Shown one piece after another: positions 26,814 through 33,999 of a DNA stretch of 33,999 nucleotides. The notes below the pieces were generated by a model that was not told the DNA's origin, did not search any database, and was given only the letters and a program-made list of their open reading frames with translations. The position numbers were made by a program, and so were the translations under genes. How positions within the stretch are numbered: the stretch's first letter is position 1; each line of letters opens with the position of its first letter. The stretch comes from Thermodesulfobacteriota bacterium (lineage in GTDB: Bacteria > Desulfobacterota > Deferrisomatia > Deferrisomatales > JACRMM01). The stretch covers positions 1-33,999 of the forward strand of contig JBFLZB010000027.1 in the NCBI GenBank assembly GCA_040756475.1. Direction: 5' to 3'.

Positions 26814-28001
26814 CTATCTCGAGAGCACCCGGGCGATCGCTCGCTGGAAGCCAGGGAGGCCGCGCGTGACGGTCTCGGGAGAGCAGCAGTAGGCAAGGCG
26901 AAAGTGCCCCGGGCCCCCGAACCCCGTGCCGGGCACGGCGAGGATGTTCTCCTGCTGGAGCTCCCGCACGAACGCGACGTCGTCGGGGATGGGGCTCTTG
27001 GGGAAGAGGTAGAAGGCGCCCTCGGGGCAGTGACAGGCGTAGCCGGCCTCTCGCAGCCCCTGGTAGAGCCGGTCGCGGTTGCTCCGGTAGGGTCCCAGGT
27101 CCACCGTCACCCCCTGGAGCCGCGCCACCGCCCGCTGCATGAGGGCCGGCGCGTTGACGAAGCCCAGGATGCGGTTGGTCAGGGTGATGGCCCCCACCAG
27201 GGCGTCGGCCTCGGCCGCCGCCGGGTTGACGGCGGCATACCCGATCCGCTCCCCGGCAAGGCTCAAGTCCTTGGAGTAGGAGGTGCACACGACGCAGTTG
27301 GGGAAGAGCGGGAACACCCCCGGCACCTCCACCCCGTCGTACACGATCTTGCGGTACGGCTCGTCGGAGATCAGGTAGATGACCCGTCCCCACTGGGCGG
27401 ACTTGCGGGCAATGAGATCGCCGAGCTGCCGGAGGTTCTCCCGGGAGTAGACCTTTCCCGTGGGGTTGTTGGGGGAGTTGAGGAGCACGGCCCGGGTCCG
27501 GGGCGAGAACGCGGCCTCCAGCGCGTCGATGCGCAAGTCGAAGTCCTCGGTGGTGGGCACCACTTGCAAGACCCCGCCGTGGTTTTCGGCGTAGAACCCG
27601 TACTCCACGAAGTACGGCCGCGACACGAGGATCTCGTCGCCGGGCTCCAGGATGGCCCGGAACACGGCGTTGAGCGCCCCTCCCGCTCCCACCGTCATCA
27701 CCACGTGCCGGCCCTGCACCGGGACCCCCTGCTCCCGGGAGACCTGGGCCCCCACCGCTTCGCGCACCTCGGGGTAGCCCGCGTTGGGCATGTAACCGTG
27801 GGAGCCGGGCCGCTCCTCGGCGGCCAGCTCGCGCAGCACCCGTCGAAACGCCTCCGGGGGTTCCAGGTTGGGATTTCCCAGGCTGAAGTCGAAGACATTC
27901 TCCTGCCCAAACTCCGCTTTGAGGCGCGCGCCCTCTTCGAACATCCGTCGAATCCAGGACGACCGCTCCATGGCTTCTCGAACCCTACGTGCGACGGGCA
28001 T
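26814..28001 (-). CDS. Class I/II PLP-dependent aminotransferase
   Basis: A 395-aa fold-type I aminotransferase. The ATG at 28001 (MPVARRVREAMERSSWIRRM) is preferred over one at 28067 because AGGAG lies 7 nt before it. Motifs: FDFSLGNPNLEPPEAF, the SHGYMPNAGYPEVREAVG substrate region, LLNSPNNPTGKVYSRENL (Asn binding the PLP ring), LISDEPYRKIVYDG (Asp/Tyr), and the Schiff-base lysine in S-Y-S-K-D-L-S-L-A-G-E-R-I-G-Y. The family includes aspartate, alanine and aromatic aminotransferases; substrate is not predictable from sequence alone. An octamer repeat array lies in its upstream region. Confidence 0.92.
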   Translation of the reverse strand: MPVARRVREAMERSSWIRRMFEEGARLKAEFGQENVFDFSLGNPNLEPPEAFRRVLRELAAEERPGSHGYMPNAGYPEVREAVGAQVSREQGVPVQGRHVVMTVGAGGALNAVFRAILEPGDEILVSRPYFVEYGFYAENHGGVLQVVPTTEDFDLRIDALEAAFSPRTRAVLLNSPNNPTGKVYSRENLRQLGDLIARKSAQWGRVIYLISDEPYRKIVYDGVEVPGVFPLFPNCVVCTSYSKDLSLAGERIGYAAVNPAAAEADALVGAITLTNRILGFVNAPALMQRAVARLQGVTVDLGPYRSNRDRLYQGLREAGYACHCPEGAFYLFPKSPIPDDVAFVRELQQENILAVPGTGFGGPGHFRLAYCCSPETVTRGLPGFQRAIARVLSR

Positions 28002-28065
28002 GGCACCTCTCCTCTGTGTGCGGCGGGCAGGGCGATGGACTGTAGCAGAGGTAGCCCGGTCCGAC

Positions 28066-28105
28066 AACGGCCGGGCGGCTGGGCAGCCGAGCGAGCCAGC
28101 GGCTG
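28066..28105. repeat. Degenerate octamer tandem array
   Basis: Units in 8-nt register: AACGGCCG, GGCGGCTG, GGCAGCCG, AGCGAGCC, AGCGGCTG. Adjacent units are partly each other's inverted complements, so the stretch can fold. It lies in the divergent gap between the aminotransferase (minus) and the FKBP isomerase gene (plus). Confidence 0.5.
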
Positions 28106-28210
28106 GGGAACGTGATCGCCCTGTGGGCTTCTCCTCGGCGCCCTGGGTTCCCCCGGCCCCCCGCGCTCCTGCCGAGAGCCAGTCCGAGCATGGAAATCCG
28201 GCCGCCGAGG

Positions 28211-28239
28211 TTGACTTTTTCGCGGCCCGACGCTAGCCT
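28211..28239 (+). promoter_or_regulatory. Sigma-70-like promoter for the SlyD-like gene
   Basis: TTGACT (28211-28216) and TAGCCT (28234-28239) are 17 nt apart. The -35 is near consensus and the -10 weak. Initiation near 28246 would give a leader of about 65 nt containing a strong hairpin. Confidence 0.5.
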
Positions 28240-28251
28240 GCCCCTGGTCAA

Positions 28252-28290
28252 CCCCGGAGGCTCCCCGCGCGGTGCGGGAGCCGGCCGGGG
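28252..28290 (+). promoter_or_regulatory. Strong hairpin in the 5' leader of the SlyD-like gene
   Basis: CCCCGG (28252-28257) pairs with CCGGGG (28285-28290) and, inside it, GGCTCCCCGC (28259-28268) pairs with GCGGGAGCC (28274-28282, one bulge). The stem ends 11 nt before the AAGGAG of the gene. It could stabilise the leader or hold back early transcription; it matches no riboswitch class I know. Confidence 0.5.
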
Positions 28291-28310
28291 TCTTTGCTCA
28301 AGGAGCCGAC

Positions 28311-28817
28311 ATGAAGGTGGAGAACCGCCGCTACGTTACGATCGAGTATTCCCTCTCCCTGGACTCGGGAGAGGTCGTGGATCAGTCGTCCCCCGGAGAG
28401 CCCATGGGCTTTCTCTTCGGTTCGGGGCAGATCATCTCGGGTCTGGAGAAGGGGCTCGAGGGGCTCGAGCCCGGGGCGGCCGCCCAGGTGACCGTCGAGC
28501 CCCGGGACGGGTACGGAGAGACCAACCCCGCCCTCCTGCGGGAGATCCCGAGGGAGAACTTCCCCAAGGACATGGAACTCCAGGCCGGCATGGGGTTCGA
28601 GGCCCGGGGTCCCCACGGGCCCGTCACCTTCCGCATCAAGGAGGTCCGCCCCCAGGACGTGCTCGCCGACTTCAACCACCCCCTCGCCGGGGAGCGACTG
28701 CATTTCGACGTGAAAGTCGCCGACGTGCGGGAGCCCCGGGCCGAGGAGCTCGCCGAGCTGCTCCGCGGAGGGTGCGACGAATCCGCCTGCGGCAGTTGCG
28801 GCGGCGGCTGCGGCTAG
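28311..28817 (+). CDS. FKBP-type peptidyl-prolyl isomerase, SlyD-like
   Basis: A 168-aa SlyD-type isomerase. ATG at 28311, AAGGAG 5 nt upstream. The split FKBP domain (YVTIEYSLSLDSGEVVDQS; FLFGSGQIISGLEKGLEGLE; later DFNHPLAGERLHFDVKVADV) surrounds an insert-in-flap chaperone domain (about residues 70-125, VEPRDGYGETNPALLREIPR). The C-terminal tail C-D-E-S-A-C-G-S-C-G-G-G-C-G has four cysteines, a short version of the metal-binding tail through which E. coli SlyD supplies Ni to hydrogenase. The enzyme is cytoplasmic and catalyses Xaa-Pro isomerisation with chaperone activity. It is followed by a perfect intrinsic terminator. Confidence 0.93.
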   Translation: MKVENRRYVTIEYSLSLDSGEVVDQSSPGEPMGFLFGSGQIISGLEKGLEGLEPGAAAQVTVEPRDGYGETNPALLREIPRENFPKDMELQAGMGFEARGPHGPVTFRIKEVRPQDVLADFNHPLAGERLHFDVKVADVREPRAEELAELLRGGCDESACGSCGGGCG

Positions 28818-28838
28818 GCATCGCCACACACGCCGAGA

Positions 28839-28862
28839 AGAAGGGCCCCGCGGGGCCCTTCT
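28839..28862 (+). terminator. Intrinsic terminator after the SlyD-like gene
   Basis: AGAAGGGCCCCG directly followed by CGGGGCCCTTCT is a perfect 24-nt palindrome (28839-28862), followed by GTTGTTTC. It lies 21 nt after the stop codon. Its symmetry would let it act on both strands, giving a second stop for the minus-strand sRNA unit at 28912-28972. Confidence 0.8.
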
Positions 28863-28911
28863 GTTGTTTCGTCAGCGGATGGCCATTTCCGGCAGAGCCC
28901 CCAGCTTCGGG

Positions 28912-28972
28912 CAAAAAAAGGCCCCGCTCCCAGGAGGATAGGAACGGGGCAAAGGGGGAACTTTCGTTCCGC
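28912..28972 (-). ncRNA. Candidate small RNA with anti-Shine-Dalgarno loop
   Basis: In a 314-nt gap between two plus-strand genes, the minus strand has a consensus promoter (28977-29005) whose predicted start (28970-28972) immediately precedes a hairpin GGAAC-GAAA-GTTCC (28970-28957) with a GNRA tetraloop. A short linker CCCTTT follows, then a 10-bp hairpin (28950-28941 with 28930-28921) and a run of seven T. The terminator loop reads TATCCTCCTG, containing TCCTCCT, complementary to Shine-Dalgarno AGGAGGA. No ORF fits. Promoter, 5' hairpin and terminator within 95 nt define a stand-alone transcript of about 60 nt. The anti-SD loop suggests base-pairing at ribosome-binding sites. Family unknown to me. 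Confidence 0.68.
28913..28950 (-). terminator. Intrinsic terminator of the candidate sRNA
   Basis: On the minus strand GCCCCGTTCC (28950-28941) pairs with GGAGCGGGGC (28930-28921), with one G-U wobble, around a 10-nt loop and is followed by CTTTTTTT. It is the clearest intrinsic terminator in the window. No protein-coding gene on the minus strand ends here. Confidence 0.85.
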
Positions 28973-28976
28973 TCGT

Positions 28977-29005
28977 ATGTTAGGTTCGATAGAGGAGTTT
29001 GTCAA
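28977..29005 (-). promoter_or_regulatory. Sigma-70 promoter of the candidate sRNA
   Basis: On the minus strand a perfect TTGACA (29005-29000) and TAACAT (28982-28977) are separated by exactly 17 nt. With the perfect -35 upstream of metY it is one of the two best promoter matches in the window. It faces away from the neighbouring plus-strand genes and has no ORF downstream other than the short RNA. Confidence 0.75.
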
Positions 29006-29131
29006 TCTCCCTTGTAGGCCTTTTCTCCGGGCCACGCTCCTCCGCCCCCTCGACGGGGCTTCCGACCAGGCCAACCTCTTGAGCCCGCGGCCCCCCCGTG
29101 GCATGCTTTGCGCCCCTTTCCAGGAGGACTC

Positions 29132-29562
29132 GTGGACGCGACTCCTGCCCTTCTCGGCTCGGTGCGCGTGGGTCTGCGCCGCGGCCTGTCCTCGGTGCTG
29201 ATCCTCGCCCGGGTCATGGTACCGGTCTACCTTGCTGTCGATCTGCTGCGGCACACACCGGTTCTCGACGCCGTGGCCGGCGCCCTGCATCCGCTCATGG
29301 CGCTCTTCGGGCTCCCGGGCGAGGCGGCGATGGTCCTGGTGGCCGGCGCTCTCATCAACCTGTACGCGGCCATCGGAGCCCTGGCCCCCCTGGGACTCGG
29401 GGGGCGGGAGGTGACGATCCTGGGGCTCATGCTGGGGCTTGCCCACGGCCTCATCCTGGAGACGGCCATCATGAGGCAGGTGAGCCAACGCTGGCTCCTG
29501 CTCGCGATGCTCCGGATGCTCCTCGCGATCGTGGCGGGCCTTGTCGTGCACCGGATACTGCC

Positions 29563-29566
<4 letters not shown>
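29132..29566 (+). CDS. Nucleoside-recognition (Gate) domain membrane protein, first of pair
   Basis: A 144-aa membrane protein with GTG start at 29132 and AGGAGG 4 nt upstream. Four hydrophobic segments are visible (around LSSVLILARVMVPVYLAVDL, PLMALFG, AAMVLVAGALINLYAAIGAL and VTILGLMLGLAHGLILETAI). The last two, with the N-L-Y-A-A-I-G-A-L and H-G-L-I-L-E-T-A pattern, are typical of Gate-domain proteins (SpmA/SpmB, nucleoside-transporter-gate family). Half-size tandem pairs of this type occur in anaerobic bacteria and their substrate is unknown. The stop overlaps the start of its partner (GTGA). Confidence 0.8.
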
Positions 29567-31606
<2,040 letters not shown>

Positions 31607-31646
31607 GGAGTCTGCCGCGGGGCGGCCCGGTGATGGAGCTCGCCCG

Positions 31647-31976
31647 TCACCCCGCCCGCGCCCTGATGAGCGACACCGCCGCTTCGACCCCGGCAACGAG
31701 GCGGCGCCATGCCGCGAAGGCGGTGGGTAGCCCGGCCCGCGGGGGCCTTTCCAGCTCGACGGCTGCCGGGGTCAGGGCCCACACCACCAGGAGGCCGGGC
31801 GCGCGCACCTCGAACACGGCGCCGGCATGGAGCACATAGTCCGACCGGTCGCCCTCCCGGGTCACCGCGCAGGTGCCCCTGCGGCACCGTACCCGAAGAC
31901 CCCGGCGGCCCGCCCTTGCCGCCAGGGTGCCGTTTGCTGCGAGCTCCCGCCGTCCCGCCCCTATTGAATCGCCCAT
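31647..31976 (-). CDS. DUF2917-type small protein
   Basis: A 109-aa soluble protein with ATG at 31976 and GGGAGG 5 nt upstream. The core LRVRCRRGTCAVTREGDRSD followed by YVLHAGAVFEV matches the DUF2917 pattern, a small cupin-like beta-rich domain of unknown function. It is convergent with metY (40-nt gap) and divergent from the MocR regulator, sharing a 189-nt upstream region with it, so the MocR protein may regulate it. The C-terminal ~30 residues (AFAAWRRLVAGVEAAVSLIR) form a helix. Confidence 0.7.
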   Translation of the reverse strand: MGDSIGAGRRELAANGTLAARAGRRGLRVRCRRGTCAVTREGDRSDYVLHAGAVFEVRAPGLLVVWALTPAAVELERPPRAGLPTAFAAWRRLVAGVEAAVSLIRARAG

Positions 31977-32095
31977 GGAGACCTCCCTCGCTGGAAAACG
32001 GCTTCTGGCTTCGAGGGAAGTATGGGGCGAGTGCCGCACCCGCGGCAGAGGCAGGCGGGCACCTTGCGGGGAGAAACACCACGGGCCGCGCGCCC

Positions 32096-32128
32096 ACTGT
32101 ACCGGTCTGTCGAGCGACAAACTGTGCC
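32096..32128. promoter_or_regulatory. Candidate MocR operator between DUF2917 and mocR genes
   Basis: A direct repeat ACTGTACC (32096-32103) and ACTGTGCC (32121-32128), 25 nt apart start to start, brackets a perfect palindrome TGTCG-AG-CGACA (32108-32119). MocR regulators typically bind direct repeats near their own promoters. Position in the shared divergent region fits autoregulation, but no binding motif is known for this protein. Confidence 0.45.
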
Positions 32129-32165
32129 TTGCGAAACAGACGCCGGGGCGGTTCAATGCGGGTCC

Positions 32166-33626
32166 ATGGAACCCTTGGAATCCCTTCCCCGAGGCGGGGG
32201 CTTCCTCTACGAGGCGGTGGCGGAGAAGGTGTCGCGCCTCGTGGAGGCCGGCACCTTCCGGCCAGGTCAGCGCATCCCGTCGGTGCGGGGCTTGGGCCGC
32301 CAGCTCGGCGTGAGCCTGAGCACGGTCCTCGAGGCCTACGCCCTCCTGGAGGACCGGGGCATCGTGGAGGCCCGGCCCCAGTCGGGCTACTACGTGCGGG
32401 GCCGGCCGCTTCGCCGCCCGCCGGAGCCCGAGATCTCGGCCCCCGCCATGCGCCCCACCGGCGTGAGCGTGGCCGAGCTCGTCATGATGGTGTTGCGCGA
32501 CGCCGGCAACCCCGATCTCCTCCAACTCGGGGCCGCGATCCCCAGCCCGGACCTCCTCCCCATCGACAAGCTCAACCGGGCGTTGGGCGCCGCGGCCCGG
32601 CGCCACCGGATCGCGAGCGTCTCCTACGAGATGCCCCCCGGGAGTCGCGCGCTGCGCGTTCAGGTGGCCCGCCGCGCCCTGGAGGCCGGGTGCGCCGTCA
32701 GCCCGGAGGAGGTCGTCATCACGTCCGGGTGTCAGGAGGCCATTACGCTGGCCTTGCGGGCACTGTGCGAGCCGGGGGACACCGTGGCGGTGGAATCCCC
32801 CACGTACTATAACTTCCTCCAAGCCGCCGAGGTCCTTGGCCTGAAGGTCCTGGAGATCCCCACCCATCCTCGCGACGGCCTCAGCATCGAAGCCTTGAGT
32901 TTCGCCCTGGACCACAGCCCGGTGCGGGCGTGCGTGGCCATGCCCAACTTCAACAACCCGTTGGGGGCCCTCATGCCCGACGAGCGCAAGTGCGAGCTCG
33001 TGGCGCTCCTGGCCCGCCGAGGGATCCCCCTCATCGAGGACGATATCCACGGGGAGCTCTCCCACTCGGGCGAACGGCCCCGGGCGGCCAAGGCCTTCGA
33101 CCGCGAGGGCCTGGTGGTGCTGTGCTCCTCGGTCTCGAAGACCCTTGCCCCGGGCTACCGGGTGGGGTGGACCCTCGCCGGCCGGTTCCAGAAGCGCATC
33201 GAGCACCTCAAAGCCGTGAGCAACCTCGCCACCCCCACCCTGCCCCAGCTCGCGGTGGCAGAGTTTCTGGCCAACGGCGGCTACGACCGCCACCTGCGCC
33301 GGGTCCGCCGGGTATACGCCCGGCGGATGGCATCCATGGCCGATGCAGTGGCCCGGCACTTCCCCCCGGGCACCCGCCTCACCCGTCCCGCCGGGGCCTT
33401 CGCCCTGTGGGTGGAGCTCCCCCCCGGCACCGACGCCCTGGTTCTCTACGAGAAGGCCCTGGCCGCCGGCATCACCGTGGCCCCTGGCCCCATCTTCTCA
33501 CCCACCCAGCGCTACCGAAACTTTCTGCGCCTCAACGCCGGCTACTGGATCGAAGGCATGGAGGGGGCGGTGGAGACCCTGGGCCGGCTGGCGCGGGAGT
33601 GCGTGGAGGGACGCGCCGCCGTCTGA
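32166..33626 (+). CDS. MocR-type regulator (GntR HTH fused to aminotransferase domain)
   Basis: A 486-aa MocR/PdxR-type protein. The ATG at 32166 is preferred over an upstream one at 32022 because the GntR wing begins shortly after it. Residues ~10-80 are the GntR winged helix (LYEAVAEKVSRLVEAGTFRP, IPSVRGLGRQLGVSLSTVLE). From ~115 it is a fold-type I aminotransferase-like effector domain with SYEMPPGSRALRVQ, VITSGCQEAITLALRA, VESPTYYNF, MPNFNNPLGALM, LIEDDIHGEL and the PLP lysine in S-S-V-S-K-T-L-A-P-G-Y-R-V-G-W. Such proteins sense PLP or amino acids. All PLP residues seem intact. Target genes are unknown; the divergent DUF2917 gene is the obvious candidate. Confidence 0.93.
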   Translation: MEPLESLPRGGGFLYEAVAEKVSRLVEAGTFRPGQRIPSVRGLGRQLGVSLSTVLEAYALLEDRGIVEARPQSGYYVRGRPLRRPPEPEISAPAMRPTGVSVAELVMMVLRDAGNPDLLQLGAAIPSPDLLPIDKLNRALGAAARRHRIASVSYEMPPGSRALRVQVARRALEAGCAVSPEEVVITSGCQEAITLALRALCEPGDTVAVESPTYYNFLQAAEVLGLKVLEIPTHPRDGLSIEALSFALDHSPVRACVAMPNFNNPLGALMPDERKCELVALLARRGIPLIEDDIHGELSHSGERPRAAKAFDREGLVVLCSSVSKTLAPGYRVGWTLAGRFQKRIEHLKAVSNLATPTLPQLAVAEFLANGGYDRHLRRVRRVYARRMASMADAVARHFPPGTRLTRPAGAFALWVELPPGTDALVLYEKALAAGITVAPGPIFSPTQRYRNFLRLNAGYWIEGMEGAVETLGRLARECVEGRAAV

Positions 33627-33631
33627 GGCGC

Positions 33632-33868
33632 TCACGTCTGCGCGCCGATGCGAAGTCGCCGGAGCTCCTCCTCCGAGCAGGGCTCCGACACCGGGAGCTC
33701 CCGGCGCCCTTCGGCGCCTCGCACCTCCACGGTGCCGCTTTGGCGGTGGGCGTAGCGCAGGAGGATGCGGCCGATGGCTTCCGCCTCCCCCGGCTCCAGG
33801 GGCTCGCGGACCAGCGCGGTGGGGCCCGTGAAGTCGGTGCCGGAGAGGAGGGTACCGCCTGCGGCCAC
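33632..33868 (-). CDS. Small hypothetical protein (possibly 5'-extended)
   Basis: A 78-aa frame from GTG at 33868, convergent with mocR (5 nt apart). Codon use is typical of the window, with GTDFTGPTALVREPLEPGEA, AEAIGRILLRYAHRQSGTVE and VSEPCSEEELRRLRIG. I recognise no family. The residues just before the GTG, in the same open frame, read ARWSRPSAALLAGAG, so the true start may be farther right and include a hydrophobic stretch; the frame stays open through the hexamer array to the window edge with no good Shine-Dalgarno. Confidence 0.4.
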   Translation of the reverse strand: MAAGGTLLSGTDFTGPTALVREPLEPGEAEAIGRILLRYAHRQSGTVEVRGAEGRRELPVSEPCSEEELRRLRIGAQT

Positions 33869-33944
33869 GCCGGCACCCGCCAGGAGCGCCGCCGAAGGCC
33901 GTGACCATCGCGCAACGGGCGACTCCGGGGTGGGTTGCCCCCCG

Positions 33945-33998
33945 GTATCGGGATCGGCATCGGCATCGAGACCTCGGTGGCGATCCCGATCCCGATAG
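33945..33998. repeat. Hexamer array forming an 18-bp inverted repeat
   Basis: Left units GTATCG, GGATCG, GCATCG, GCATCG (33945-33968) and right units CGATCC, CGATCC, CGATAG (33981-33998) are in 6-nt register and inverted. The reverse complement of 33981-33998 matches 33945-33962 at 16 of 18 positions, giving a long stem with an 18-nt loop. Same family as 3327-3420 and 22408-22486. It runs to the end of the window and may continue. Confidence 0.8.
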
Positions 33999-33999
33999 C

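Noticed and set aside
28814-29551. 245-codon minus-strand frame running through the sRNA candidate
   Set aside because: It crosses a strong promoter, two terminators and the antisense of a clear membrane-protein gene; composition is shadow-like.

Overview
The window is about 34 kb of uniformly GC-rich, gene-dense bacterial chromosome. Gene content and order (zapA, a 6S RNA candidate, rny, ymdB, lysS, a lolC-type permease; a phenylphosphate carboxylase locus; many NtrC-type regulators and PAS sensor kinases) suggest an anaerobic member of the Desulfobacterota / former Deltaproteobacteria, of the Geobacter/Desulfuromonas/Deferrisoma kind. This placement is inferred from family content; no taxonomic marker was searched.

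Layout. (1) 1-6.7 kb, minus strand: a housekeeping block read right to left: a ZapB-like coiled-coil protein, zapA, a 6S RNA candidate, rny, ymdB, lysS, a LolC/E-type permease and a partial TPR + cyclic-nucleotide-binding protein. (2) 6.9-14.5 kb: a LysR regulator (minus) diverges from a plus-strand operon for ATP-independent aromatic carboxylation: ppcB, ppcD, ppcA, ppcC, a third UbiD paralogue and ubiX (the prenyl-FMN cofactor enzyme), then an unrecognised Cys-containing protein. The operon has a LysR-type operator and a well-spaced sigma-70 promoter. No phenylphosphate synthase (ppsABC) is present here. (3) 14.5-18.6 kb: a PAS histidine kinase (minus), a GHMP-fold protein resembling archaeal beta-ribofuranosylhydroxybenzene 5'-phosphate synthase (whose known substrate, 4-hydroxybenzoate, is the product of the Ppc enzyme), and a sigma-54 response regulator. 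(4) 18.8-22.4 kb: a translationally coupled operon of a YeeE/YedE (TsuA-like) sulfur-compound transporter, a TusA-like protein and a hybrid PAS sensor kinase. (5) 22.5-28.0 kb, minus: smc, a YacP-like NYN nuclease and a class I aminotransferase. (6) 28.2-33.9 kb: a SlyD-like FKBP isomerase, a small-RNA candidate, a pair of half-size nucleoside-recognition (Gate) membrane proteins, metY, a DUF2917 protein divergent from a MocR regulator, and a small hypothetical gene.

Two signals stand out beyond the genes. First, 28.91-28.97 kb on the minus strand holds a complete miniature transcription unit: a consensus -35/-10 pair, a GNRA-loop hairpin and a terminator hairpin with seven U, whose loop carries an anti-Shine-Dalgarno UCCUCCU. 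It looks like a stand-alone sRNA gene of about 60 nt. Second, many of the intergenic gaps contain short degenerate tandem arrays with exact periods of 6, 7, 8 or 9 nt, several switching to the inverted orientation midway and several abutting a start codon.
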